From positions 1 to 64,000 of the forward strand of contig NZ_JAELXV010000012.1 of the NCBI RefSeq assembly GCF_016427535.1: a stretch of 64,000 nucleotides of DNA, in the 5' to 3' direction. The notes under the pieces are model-generated. The model worked only from the letters and a program-made list of their open reading frames with translations, searched no databases and was not told where the DNA came from. Shown one piece after another: positions 34,683 through 42,960 of this stretch (position 1 is the stretch's first letter; each line of letters begins with the position of its first letter). The stretch is from Hymenobacter sp. BT559 (GTDB taxonomy: Bacteria > Bacteroidota > Bacteroidia > Cytophagales > Hymenobacteraceae). The translations under genes were made by a program, and so were the position numbers.

Positions 34683-36197
34683 ATGGACTCAGCATTTAGT
34701 GCTTTTAACATTCCTACATCCCAAATTATTCAGAATCGGGATATTACAGAGGATTCTGATTATCAGGGATTGCGAATTGTACGCTATCAGAGCAATCAAA
34801 CAGATGCCCTAAACTACAAGAACAAAGCTTATGAGTTTCAGCAGGACCTGGGAAGTCAACGATTCATTCGGGCCACGCTCACGCGAAAAGGCATGGTAGG
34901 TGGGTTTGGGAAAGAACGTATTGTAGCATATGCCCATTTAACGCTTAAGCAATTTGTAGATGTCGTTAAATACGACCCTTCCAATCCGCCCCTGGATGAC
35001 TATAACTCTTTGGAGATGATGCAAGCGCATGATCAAACACAAAGTGACTTCAAGGGGCAAAAAATGAAAAACAAAGACAATTTCAAAACCTACCTTTTGG
35101 AAGGGGCCAAAGGATACCGCCCATTGTATTTGCCCCCAATTGCCGGCTGGCAGTCATATAAAGTATTTACAGAAACAATCTTCGTTGCCCTCGACGAGAG
35201 TGATCCCAATGCACTGTACGGCTATCTCTATCTGCCTGCTAGCCCAATTATGCAATCGGACGGCCAGACACAGACGGCTGCCTTGTTCGGTTTAGCATCG
35301 ACTAAAGAAGCCACTGAAAGCAATTTCTTGAAAAGTCTGCTGGTTACGTTGGAAATAGAACTTAACGTTAATAGTACTAAAGCAGGACAGAGTTTCGCTG
35401 ACCGCAATGGCAGAGGAACAAAAAAAGACAAGAACTTAGTTATTGCTTTGGATCAGAGCTCAGCACTCAGCGAGCTGCGGAACCGGGCAGTAGGTGGTAC
35501 CGTTTTTCAAACGAGAATTGCGGATGGCCGTGATGGAGGAGTTTCAAAAAATAATACCCAGTGGATCGTTGACTTGTCCACCATGGAGCAAATGTTGTTA
35601 GCAGTTGTATTTGGAAATTATCGCGAACGACCCGAGCGCTTAAAGCATTACCATATAGAGGCTTTTACCCCATATGCACGGGAGTTTTTTCAACTGCTCC
35701 ACAAACTATTTGCAGGTCAATGGGTTGAGAAGCCTGCTGCCGACTCTGATCCCTTTCGGCAAGTGTACGTTCACGGGTGGGCATTTGCCCAAAAGGCACT
35801 AGCCGAAGCCTACTACGAGGCGCGGAGGGACCAACTTAAGCCACTCACTGATGCGATCAATTTCAAAGACGGGACTCTAACCGAGGAGGAAGCATTCAAA
35901 AGTGCAATTGCTTCGATTGTGGAAGAGTCTCGTCCGTCACCCGTTATCCCCTTTACTCAATTCAAAGAGCGTTTACAGGGAATCGACTGGCGCCGACATC
36001 GCAAACACTGGGTAAAAATTACCGGTTCTAGCATGAAGAAGGGAAAAAAGGCCACGATCAAGTTAAAGAGCGAACCGGATGGTCCAGTAGTGGTCGCGAT
36101 GGCACAAAACAATCCTGCTTATGTTAAGACAGTGAAGGATAAGATTTTATCTGAATCTTGGCGGGACCTTACTAAAAGTGTCAACGAGCCGCTTTAA
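34683..36197 (+). CDS. DndB-like DGQHR-domain protein with altered motif
   Basis: A 504-residue protein with a degenerate DGQHR motif: SDGQTQTAALFGL, D193-G-Q-T-Q, so the His-Arg pair is replaced. It is followed by the FADRNGRGTKKDKNLVIALD region typical of DndB-like proteins. DndB binds DNA and regulates phosphorothioate modification, while DpdB works with DpdA. Here a second such protein sits next to a small nuclease and ends 55 bp from the convergent dpdA-like gene. It may be a partner of that second enzyme. No catalytic site is visible. Confidence 0.65.
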   Translation: MDSAFSAFNIPTSQIIQNRDITEDSDYQGLRIVRYQSNQTDALNYKNKAYEFQQDLGSQRFIRATLTRKGMVGGFGKERIVAYAHLTLKQFVDVVKYDPSNPPLDDYNSLEMMQAHDQTQSDFKGQKMKNKDNFKTYLLEGAKGYRPLYLPPIAGWQSYKVFTETIFVALDESDPNALYGYLYLPASPIMQSDGQTQTAALFGLASTKEATESNFLKSLLVTLEIELNVNSTKAGQSFADRNGRGTKKDKNLVIALDQSSALSELRNRAVGGTVFQTRIADGRDGGVSKNNTQWIVDLSTMEQMLLAVVFGNYRERPERLKHYHIEAFTPYAREFFQLLHKLFAGQWVEKPAADSDPFRQVYVHGWAFAQKALAEAYYEARRDQLKPLTDAINFKDGTLTEEEAFKSAIASIVEESRPSPVIPFTQFKERLQGIDWRRHRKHWVKITGSSMKKGKKATIKLKSEPDGPVVVAMAQNNPAYVKTVKDKILSESWRDLTKSVNEPL

Positions 36198-36201
36198 CGC
36201 C

Positions 36202-36238
36202 AAAAAAGGCCTTAGGATTTTCTCCTAAGGCCTTTTTT
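36202..36238. terminator. Bidirectional rho-independent terminator
   Basis: Perfect 16-bp stem (AAAAAAGGCCTTAGGA at 36202-36217, its complement at 36223-36238) with a five-base loop, A-tract on one side and T-tract on the other. It lies between the convergent DndB-like and long dpdA-like genes and can end transcription from both sides. Confidence 0.9.
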
Positions 36239-36251
36239 AATGCTTTCGCTA

Positions 36252-38354
36252 TTAGTAATCGAACAGGTCCATTTGTGGAGCCATGGACCTGGCTGTAGAC
36301 TCGAATAATTCGTGACCTTTATCCACGAAGAATTGGTCGTCTGTCAACACCCTTTTCAACAAGGAATAGAAAACGTAAGTATTATGGAACCCCCTTCTTC
36401 TGTTTCGGTTGTTGCCCCGGAAGATGATTATCTCAACGCCCTCATTTTGACATAGTTCGCAGGGGCAGGTCAGCCAGGGCTTAACTAGCAGGGTTTTTTC
36501 GTAAGCCTTGCTCCGGTCAACGAATGGCTTTGGTGCTTTCCCCTCATCTACAAGTGCTTTATTAGTTGCGTCTTGCAAAGCGCGATCATAAGGCAGGATC
36601 ATATTCAACGCCTGCTGCCTACTTAACTGACCTTTAGCATATTGGCGAATGCCCTGTAGGCTCTCCTGTTCTAACCGCCGCGCTTCTGTCATACCAACGC
36701 GAGCCACAAGGTTTTTGATCTTAGCGTGTTGACCTAAGCCAATCTCGGGGATGCGGATCGCAGCGTATTTGTGGCCATCCAAAGTCCAGTAATTATCATT
36801 AGCACCCATCCAGGCCTTGCGCAGATGCGAAGCACTATCAACAGAGGTTACCCCAAGTTCGGCAAACGTGCGCGATGCTGTCACGCGCGCGATGCCAAAG
36901 AGGTGCATATCAATGCCCTGGGGAACCACCTTGGAAACCTCTTCTACAATTTTGAGCATGTCCTTGGTGGAAGTGCGTACTAAACCGCCAAGGGCGATGT
37001 AGTCGTACCCCATCTGAATGTATTGCTTCGCGGCCTTGGCATAAGAATTAGCATCCCATCCCTGTACAGCCCCTATGGGGCGCCATGGCAAGCCTAGTTT
37101 TTGATGTTCAACCAGAAATTCTTCGGCATTGTGGATAGTTAGATCATAACGTTCCTGCGCAACCGCTGAGTTTTTGCCTACTATAAGGTGGTCTACCGAC
37201 ACACCCAAATCAAAGCCGTAACGGGTGTAATAATCCAATACATCCGCTGTGGAGAACGGGGGCTTTTCTAAATTTATGTAATCGAAGGCTCCGCAGTCTC
37301 CCATTACGGGGAAGTGAGTAGGAACCCGTAAGGATCGGTGAATACCCAAAGCGTCAATCAATGCTTTTCGCTTCTTATTGTGCTCAACAACTGCACGGGA
37401 CACCAGTATGCCGTCGTAATTCGGCGAGTTGTACAATTGGTGCGCATATACTTCATTGCTCCAATGAGATACGCCGCCGGCATGTACTTCTTGGTCGAAA
37501 TCGAAGTCGGGGTCAACCAAGTCATCCCAGTCCGGGATGAAGTAACGTAGCTTTTGTTTGTGAGGACTTTCCTCCCAATTCTGGTCCAGCGCTATGACCT
37601 GGTCTACATTAGGGTTGGCGACTGGAAGTTTTTTCTGGATTATTAATTTAGCTGGCTTGGTGTCCTCGGGTAGGGTAAGCAATGGTAGCGGCGTAGAGGA
37701 GGCAATGAACTGCTCAATAAAGGCCACACCTTCAGCCACTACTTTGCCCAAAAGACGCTTTGCAAGTTCCCCTTTTAATCCGATGATTCCACAGCGAAAC
37801 TGACGAGCTTCGTTGTTATTGAGAGTAATGATTTTACTCTGCTCCATGGTTGGTAAGCGCTTAGCTATCACGCTTCCACAAAGGATAAGAGTGGGTCCCC
37901 CGAAAGAGATTGTACTATCCAATTGGCATGCCTCTAAGTAATTGTCTCCGAGCAGGATCAGTCCTAAATCGTATGGCGCGCTAACTGTGTTACGAAAAGA
38001 TAGGGGCACTTGGAGATAACTCGACCAGGACCGAATCTCTTTTTTACCCATAGTAGCGAAAGTCACCTCATAAGGTAAAATCGAGCGCATCTCCGAGATT
38101 AACCCATAACCTGCCGATAAGATGTGCAGTTCCACCTCCAAGTCGCTCTGTGCCCTAGCCTTTTGGACTCCGTCCATCAAGCGTAAGTGTTGCTGACCAG
38201 TGTACATCTGGCCGGCTGATTTAAGGTGCTCTGGGAAGCGTGCTTCCAATGCTGTTACGGCTTCCAGCCCGGCCTCAAAGTCCGTAATGGAAAGCTCATA
38301 TTTTCCACTAGCGTCTTTTTCGCCAGTACAAGAAGAAACAATAAGTATTTTCAT
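36252..38354 (-). CDS. dpdA: DpdA-like TGT-family enzyme with N-terminal DUF6884-like domain
   Basis: A 700-residue protein. The first 210 residues look like the DUF6884 / YaaA-related domain (ILIVSSCTGEKD and HILSAGYGLISEMRSILPYE). The rest is a TGT-like barrel: catalytic aspartates D353 (MGDCGAFDYIN) and D506 (GVTSVDSASHLRKA), and a zinc site C630, C632, C635 (CPCELC) with a later His in RRRGFHNTYVF. The nucleophile loop DCGAF differs from the short paralogue's DSGAY. Two DpdA-like enzymes could insert different bases or act at different sites. It stands alone on the minus strand. Confidence 0.8.
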   Translation of the reverse strand: MKILIVSSCTGEKDASGKYELSITDFEAGLEAVTALEARFPEHLKSAGQMYTGQQHLRLMDGVQKARAQSDLEVELHILSAGYGLISEMRSILPYEVTFATMGKKEIRSWSSYLQVPLSFRNTVSAPYDLGLILLGDNYLEACQLDSTISFGGPTLILCGSVIAKRLPTMEQSKIITLNNNEARQFRCGIIGLKGELAKRLLGKVVAEGVAFIEQFIASSTPLPLLTLPEDTKPAKLIIQKKLPVANPNVDQVIALDQNWEESPHKQKLRYFIPDWDDLVDPDFDFDQEVHAGGVSHWSNEVYAHQLYNSPNYDGILVSRAVVEHNKKRKALIDALGIHRSLRVPTHFPVMGDCGAFDYINLEKPPFSTADVLDYYTRYGFDLGVSVDHLIVGKNSAVAQERYDLTIHNAEEFLVEHQKLGLPWRPIGAVQGWDANSYAKAAKQYIQMGYDYIALGGLVRTSTKDMLKIVEEVSKVVPQGIDMHLFGIARVTASRTFAELGVTSVDSASHLRKAWMGANDNYWTLDGHKYAAIRIPEIGLGQHAKIKNLVARVGMTEARRLEQESLQGIRQYAKGQLSRQQALNMILPYDRALQDATNKALVDEGKAPKPFVDRSKAYEKTLLVKPWLTCPCELCQNEGVEIIIFRGNNRNRRRGFHNTYVFYSLLKRVLTDDQFFVDKGHELFESTARSMAPQMDLFDY

Positions 38355-38526
38355 TTATTAACCCTAGGAAAATCCAAAGGGTATTAAAGATAAGCTCTAC
38401 TGCACTAGAGAACAGGGTGAAAAGTACCCTTTTTTAAGTAAGTGGTCAGGGGCTTAACCATTATGTATGCCTTCTTGCCCTAGCTTTTAAAAACTGTAAT
38501 TCTTACGCTAGCCGCTTATTATCGGC
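38355..38526. other. Intergenic upstream of long dpdA-like gene
   Basis: Holds an AAAGGGTA / TACCCTTT inverted repeat (38376-38383 and 38425-38432), 41 bases apart, which may belong to the promoter region. I see no gene. Confidence 0.3.
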
Positions 38527-38778
38527 TCACAGTTCATACATCTCGACAGTCTCCACTGAGTCGGTGCGTAGTGCAGGCGATACTTCTTCCTGCCACTTGT
38601 AGCGCAATTTAGGGTTGATACCCAGGATACAAACTGCCGCCCACGTCGAATGACTCTCGGTGGCGGTATATAGCGCTTCAGCTTTGAATACTACCTCATA
38701 TTATGAGGCATTTGTCAAGCTTGTCCATGAGCTTGAAAAGCACTGCCTAACTATATCCTATTCAAATAGACCACCTCA
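38527..38778 (-). mobile_element. IS3-family remnant: OrfA fragment and one terminal repeat
   Basis: Minus-strand frame 38691-38527 gives VFKAEALYTATESHSTW and LGINPKLRYKWQEEVSPAL, the IS3 OrfA helix-turn-helix, then a stop. The end repeat TAGACCACCTCA at 38767-38778 matches the right end of the element at 7819-7830. The rest of the element is missing. Confidence 0.65.
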
Positions 38779-38920
38779 ATTAGACAAAGGGCTAATATAT
38801 TAGGATCAAATTAAGAAAAGTGCAAGTTTTAAGTCACAACCTCAATGGGGAGCTATTAAAAAAATAAGTAGCAGAATTAGGTTTAACGAACCGGGCCTAC
38901 AGATCCCAATCGGTGCTTGT

Positions 38921-39667
38921 TTACTCTACATCTAATATTTTGTGTGTTTGAACTGATACACGCCATTGGGGCTGTTCTAACGCTAATTCAATTGCTAAGC
39001 GTTGATTTTCTCGTAAACGAGGCCCATCCTCTGGTTGAATCCAAAGCAGCGGCAAAGGAGCATTTTGTGCAGTATGTACCCTTTGTTTGGCTGTGAAGGA
39101 TGTGAAGTCGCGGGGCATATAATCAGGAACGACGATTTTTAGCTCGTCAAAAAATTCTAACTCTAAGCGCTCTTGCACCAGCTTCGGGCTGCAAACTATC
39201 CAGTCAGGCGCCATCAATTGCTGTTCTTGTTCACTCCAGCAAGCCCCGGCTAGGCTAAGCGTACCATTCGTTTCAATTGCGACAAAAAAATCTTCGGCAT
39301 GCAAGGCGTTCATCAATTCAGCATCAATGTGAAGCAAAGGCTCGCCACCGGTCAACACGCAAAATCGAATGTCACCTCCTACCTCCCGGATAGTTTGAGC
39401 TAACTGAGCCGCTGAATACGATGTACTGCCTTCCTTCGTAAAATCGGTATCACACCAGCCCGGACAGCTGGCCCCCGTGCGCTGTATATCCCGTTCGCGC
39501 GAGGCCTCATAACCCGACCACAGATTACACCCTACGAAGCGTACAAATACAGCAGGCCGGCCAGCAAACAATCCCTCACCCTGCAGGGTCTTCCAAACAT
39601 TTTTGACCCGATAAGTCCTTTTCTGAATATCTCCTACTACCTCGTGCTCATTTACTATTCGATCCAT
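38921..39667 (-). CDS. queE: QueE-like 7-carboxy-7-deazaguanine synthase (radical SAM)
   Basis: A 248-residue radical SAM enzyme converting 6-carboxytetrahydropterin to 7-carboxy-7-deazaguanine in the preQ0 pathway. RVKNVWKTLQGEG is the typical N-terminus, and VLTGGEPLL and AIETNGTLSL are the SAM-binding motifs. The cluster cysteines are spaced C-x20-CPGWC (C-x3-C) rather than the common C-x14-C-x2-C of QueE, which is unusual. It overlaps queC by 13 bp. Confidence 0.85.
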   Translation of the reverse strand: MDRIVNEHEVVGDIQKRTYRVKNVWKTLQGEGLFAGRPAVFVRFVGCNLWSGYEASRERDIQRTGASCPGWCDTDFTKEGSTSYSAAQLAQTIREVGGDIRFCVLTGGEPLLHIDAELMNALHAEDFFVAIETNGTLSLAGACWSEQEQQLMAPDWIVCSPKLVQERLELEFFDELKIVVPDYMPRDFTSFTAKQRVHTAQNAPLPLLWIQPEDGPRLRENQRLAIELALEQPQWRVSVQTHKILDVE

Positions 39668-40347
39668 CCGTTGTCTTTTGCTTCTAGGTAACCTTTAGCG
39701 CGCAGCCGCGACGCATCATTGTCGAGCTTGCCATATCCCCACTCATTATAAGTGGTTCTGTCGCCGTTGTAGTCCGTGTGCGAGTAGTCCCGTACGATAC
39801 TCAATATTCCCAATTCGTTCGCTAATTTCCAGGTCTCTGCTTTTGTTAAATACATCAACGGTGTATGAATCCTTACATCTTGATCTAAAGCCAAGGTCAT
39901 AGTCGTTTGCATTGAATCAGCGAATACCCGCCGACAGTCAGGATACCCCGAAAAGTCTGTTTGGCACATGCCCCCAACGATGTCATTGATACCTCGGGTA
40001 TAGGCGTAGCTACTGGCAATGGCTAAAAATAGAGCGTTTCGTCCCGGCACAAAGGAAGCAGGCAAACTCTCGTTAAGTTCGTGTTTATCCGCTACATCCT
40101 TATCATGTTCGGTCAAAGCAGAACCACTAAGCAGGCCAGTAACATCGATTACGTTAAATGGAACTTGTGCCAATTCGGCAATGAGTGCCGCTTGGGTGAG
40201 TTCCACGTCGTGCTTTTGCCCGTATCGAAAGCCTAAGGCCTCGACTTGAGCAAACTGCTTTTTGGCCCAGAATAAACAAGTAGTTGAGTCCTGTCCACCT
40301 GAGAAGAGGACTAAGCATTTGGTATTGGAAATGGCTTGTAATGACAT
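39655..40347 (-). CDS. queC: QueC-like preQ0 synthase lacking zinc cysteines
   Basis: A 230-residue QueC homologue, the ATP-dependent enzyme making the nitrile 7-cyano-7-deazaguanine (preQ0). LFSGGQDSTTCL is the PP-loop, and FVPGRNALFLAIA plus DFSGYPDCR and HTPLMYLTKAETW fit the family. At the C-terminus, where QueC has a cysteine in TCYNG and a C-G-x-C-x-x-C group, this protein has D192 (HTDYNG), K207, N210 and S213. All four zinc ligands are therefore absent. The fold may be stabilised differently or the chemistry changed. One base separates it from queD. Confidence 0.8.
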   Translation of the reverse strand: MSLQAISNTKCLVLFSGGQDSTTCLFWAKKQFAQVEALGFRYGQKHDVELTQAALIAELAQVPFNVIDVTGLLSGSALTEHDKDVADKHELNESLPASFVPGRNALFLAIASSYAYTRGINDIVGGMCQTDFSGYPDCRRVFADSMQTTMTLALDQDVRIHTPLMYLTKAETWKLANELGILSIVRDYSHTDYNGDRTTYNEWGYGKLDNDASRLRAKGYLEAKDNGWIE

Positions 40348-40348
40348 A

Positions 40349-40846
40349 TTAAAGGGTTTTTACCCGTTCAAGCAGGCGTGGAGTAGAACTTGTAAAGGGC
40401 ACCGAGACTAGTACCTCCAATTCGGCAAAGCAGGTCTCAGTTTCCTGAAGTTTTACTTTAATCCCCGTTATCTGTCGAGCCGCCAATACGTCCGCTGCGT
40501 GTGTTAACAGGTAATCCACTACAAACTGACAGATGTTTTCTGAAGTTGTGTCGTAAGGCAATACGTAGTGCTTGGATGCCAGCAGGTCAATTGCAGAGAG
40601 GAGTTGCGTGTCATTGTCGGCTACCAGGATGCCGTGATCCCATGCTTTAATTAGGGGCCCGAGCACAGACTTTATTTCCTTGAAGTCGATAAACATCCCT
40701 TGGGTTAGAACTTCACCTGATAATTCTACCCAAAGTTGATACGAATGGCCATGCAAATGTTGGCAGCCTTCTGTGTGCCAAGGAAGCCGGTGAGCACCTT
40801 CCCACCGAAATTGTTTCGCAACCCTCATAACTTTCTGATTCTTCAA
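40349..40846 (-). CDS. queD: QueD-like 6-carboxytetrahydropterin synthase
   Basis: A 165-residue QueD/PTPS-type protein acting on dihydroneopterin triphosphate in the first committed preQ0 step. Zinc and catalytic residues are visible: EGAHRLPWH, GCQHLHGHSYQLWV, the MFIDFKEIKSVLG helix, AWDHGILV, TTSENICQFV and a late QETETC. All expected elements are present. It is the first gene of the queD-queC-queE operon, facing away from the QueF-like gene. A folE gene is not in the window, so host GTP cyclohydrolase is assumed. Confidence 0.9.
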   Translation of the reverse strand: MKNQKVMRVAKQFRWEGAHRLPWHTEGCQHLHGHSYQLWVELSGEVLTQGMFIDFKEIKSVLGPLIKAWDHGILVADNDTQLLSAIDLLASKHYVLPYDTTSENICQFVVDYLLTHAADVLAARQITGIKVKLQETETCFAELEVLVSVPFTSSTPRLLERVKTL

Positions 40847-40938
40847 TAATTTATGTCTCCAGACAGCGTATAGCAGCCTTCAGGTACCACTAAGGTAGCT
40901 AAAATCTGCCTCTTGGGGAAGACCGAGCCAGCGGTTTA

Positions 40939-41559
40939 GTGAGGGTCAATCAAAGATTTGACCTCTTATCGCCAGGAAAAACGTGGGAAGGAAACGGCTT
41001 ACCAACTTACCTTTACACTCTTTTGCAAGGCGTAACGCCGTTAGTTAAAGGTACGATGACAGCATTACCAGAGTCAGTAGATTTAAAGGCACAGCTAGAG
41101 AAGCAGTATCAGCAGCAGTTGGCGCATACGCAAACTGCTCTAGACTATATGGCGGAGTATGGCATCAAGCCCGAAGGTAAGTTTGGCCTCTTTTCGCCAC
41201 CCAGTGCGCGTCAGCAAGAAATCCACCGATTGCCTTATACCCACCGCGCAAAGCAACAGGTCACTTACGAAACAGAAAGAGGAGAGTTCTCAGCGAAGTG
41301 TCCTTTTTCAGGGTTGCCCGACTTCGGCGTCGTCAAGGTAGAGTACGTCCCCAATACCTCATTGCTTGAGTTAAAGAGTCTAAAATACTACCTATTATCT
41401 TGGCGAAATATTGGTGCTGCACAGGAAGACATAACAGCGTATGTATTTGAAGATGTAATGCAGGCTCTCGTAGATCCCGACTACCTTATTGTCACCACTA
41501 TCTATAATGTGAGAGGCGGGATTAATACAACGTGCATGATTGATTCACGCCTTCAATAA
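40939..41559 (+). CDS. QueF-like enzyme with substituted active-site histidine
   Basis: A 206-residue protein, starting at a GTG (an in-frame ATG at 41056 is also possible). The core resembles QueF preQ0 reductase: C121 in AKCPFSG, D128 in LPDFG, and ELKSLKYYLLSWRN. The usual HE pair after this helix reads QE (Q162, E163), so the conserved His is gone. QueF-like proteins accompany some phage and bacterial deazaguanine DNA-modification clusters and alter the preQ0 nitrile. A changed reaction is likely, but the product cannot be told. It is divergent from queD by 92 bp. Confidence 0.7.
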   Translation: MRVNQRFDLLSPGKTWEGNGLPTYLYTLLQGVTPLVKGTMTALPESVDLKAQLEKQYQQQLAHTQTALDYMAEYGIKPEGKFGLFSPPSARQQEIHRLPYTHRAKQQVTYETERGEFSAKCPFSGLPDFGVVKVEYVPNTSLLELKSLKYYLLSWRNIGAAQEDITAYVFEDVMQALVDPDYLIVTTIYNVRGGINTTCMIDSRLQ

Positions 41560-41682
41560 AAGATTTGATGGGCTTGCCGCGCTGCTGAAAGCAAGTAATA
41601 TTATTAATTAGCAGCCGACATATGTAGGCTACTGGGCAGCGGATCACTTTTTCGATCGATTTCAATCTGAATAAAATAGTGT

Positions 41683-42060
41683 ATGACTGATGCCATTCGT
41701 TCTCTTGATGCCTATGCAGCGTTGCGGGAGTTGCTCATTGGTCTTGGCGACCCAACCAACCACTATCTGCTAAAGGCGCATTGCTACGAGCACGATGGGC
41801 GAGTGTGGTATCTTGCTATTGTTCAGTTGAACAAAGGCAGTGTATGGGATCCTATGATTGAAGGCGACCACTTCTTAGTTGATGTGCTATTAAACCGGCT
41901 ACAGCCTGATTGTCGATCACGAATCAGCATACCATGCGACCAAGTGTGGCAGATTGCGCAGGTACTTAGCCCCGGGCAACGAAGTCAGTTGAAATACCTA
42001 TATCACAATCAAATTGTCTTCGATAATTACCCATTAGCATCAGCTTGTCTAGAGGCTTAA
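41683..42060 (+). CDS. Hypothetical 125-residue protein
   Basis: No family recognised. Soluble, acidic, with a central WYLAIVQLNKGSVWDPM and a C-terminal LKYLYHNQIVFDNY. It ends just before the IS3 remnant at 42.1 kb and its own promoter is not evident. Its place after the QueF-like gene does not by itself tie it to the modification island. Confidence 0.5.
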   Translation: MTDAIRSLDAYAALRELLIGLGDPTNHYLLKAHCYEHDGRVWYLAIVQLNKGSVWDPMIEGDHFLVDVLLNRLQPDCRSRISIPCDQVWQIAQVLSPGQRSQLKYLYHNQIVFDNYPLASACLEA

Positions 42061-42184
42061 TGACCGTCCATTACCTCAGCAGCCTGGGCAATTTGCCACG
42101 CATAAGCGGCTTCTCATTGCTTGCACTGAGGTAGATAATATATAACAACTTGTTCCAGTTCGGGAGAAGTAGCAAAGTGAAAAA

Positions 42185-42763
42185 TGAGGTGACCAATTGC
42201 GCTGAATAGTTTAGAGCGTTAAGTTTAAGAAGCTGTTGGTGAGTGTGATAAAGTGTCTGATAGCCAATGCTGGAATGCAGGCGCCCGTGATTATAGTAGT
42301 TAAAATACTCGGCGACGCTGGCTTGGGCGTCGGCTAGGTCGGCAAACACGGGTCGGTCGTGAACTTCGAGTACTTCGGTCTTGAGGCGCGACCAGAGGCT
42401 CTCGGCCTGCGCATTATCGTAGCAATCGCCGCGGCGGTTCTGCGAGCGCAGGGCTTGTTGGCCCCGACTTGCCAGCCCACCACTTGCTTACTGGCCATGT
42501 CTTGAAAGGCGCCTAGATAGGCCCAATTGCTGTTGGCCAGCGGCAGATAAGGAATATCACTGACCCATACCCAGTTGGCCTGGGTAGGCTTTGGCTGGTC
42601 GAGCAGCCTGTGGGTGTAATTGGTAGTACGCGGGGTAAAGGCCTTGGGTCGCAGCGCGTGCAAGCGCCGTCGGTGCATGGCTATGCGTAGCCGCTGCTAC
42701 CCCACGCGATAGTCCTCGCAATTCGACGCGCAGCCGACTCGTACCATAGCAGCGCTTATGCAC
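42185..42763 (-). pseudogene. IS3 transposase OrfB, broken
   Basis: Minus-strand fragments in different frames hold RTTNYTHRLLDQPKPTQANW and VWVSDIPYLPLANSNWAYL (integrase-core start), then NYYNHGRLHSSIGYQT (C-terminal end). Frameshifts and stops break the frame. Not an active transposase. Confidence 0.65.
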
Positions 42764-42960
42764 CCCAAACGCCTTGATCAGCGCTGTTTCCCAAGCCGGC
42801 TCGCGCTGTGCTACCTTTTGTTGCTAAGCTTGTTGCCATGCGTAGTAGCCGTTGGCCGGCACGCCACCAACTGACAGAGCAGCCGCACGGCGTAATGGTC
42901 TCGTTTCGCCTCGATGAAACGGTAATGGCTCATTGGTCCGGTGTCTGCGAGAGCCTGCGC

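Noticed and set aside
38376..38432. AAAGGGTA/TACCCTTT repeat as a terminator
   Set aside because: Arms are only 8 bp and 41 bases apart; too weak to call.
25558..41559. Ordinary queuosine tRNA pathway
   Set aside because: The TGT-like proteins come with DGQHR, helicase and nuclease genes, no QueA or QueG-type gene is near, and QueC and QueF are altered.
25558..41559. Type IV CBASS or Qat system, because QueC-like and TGT-like genes co-occur
   Set aside because: No nucleotidyltransferase, Cap2/Cap3, QatA or TatD-like gene is seen.
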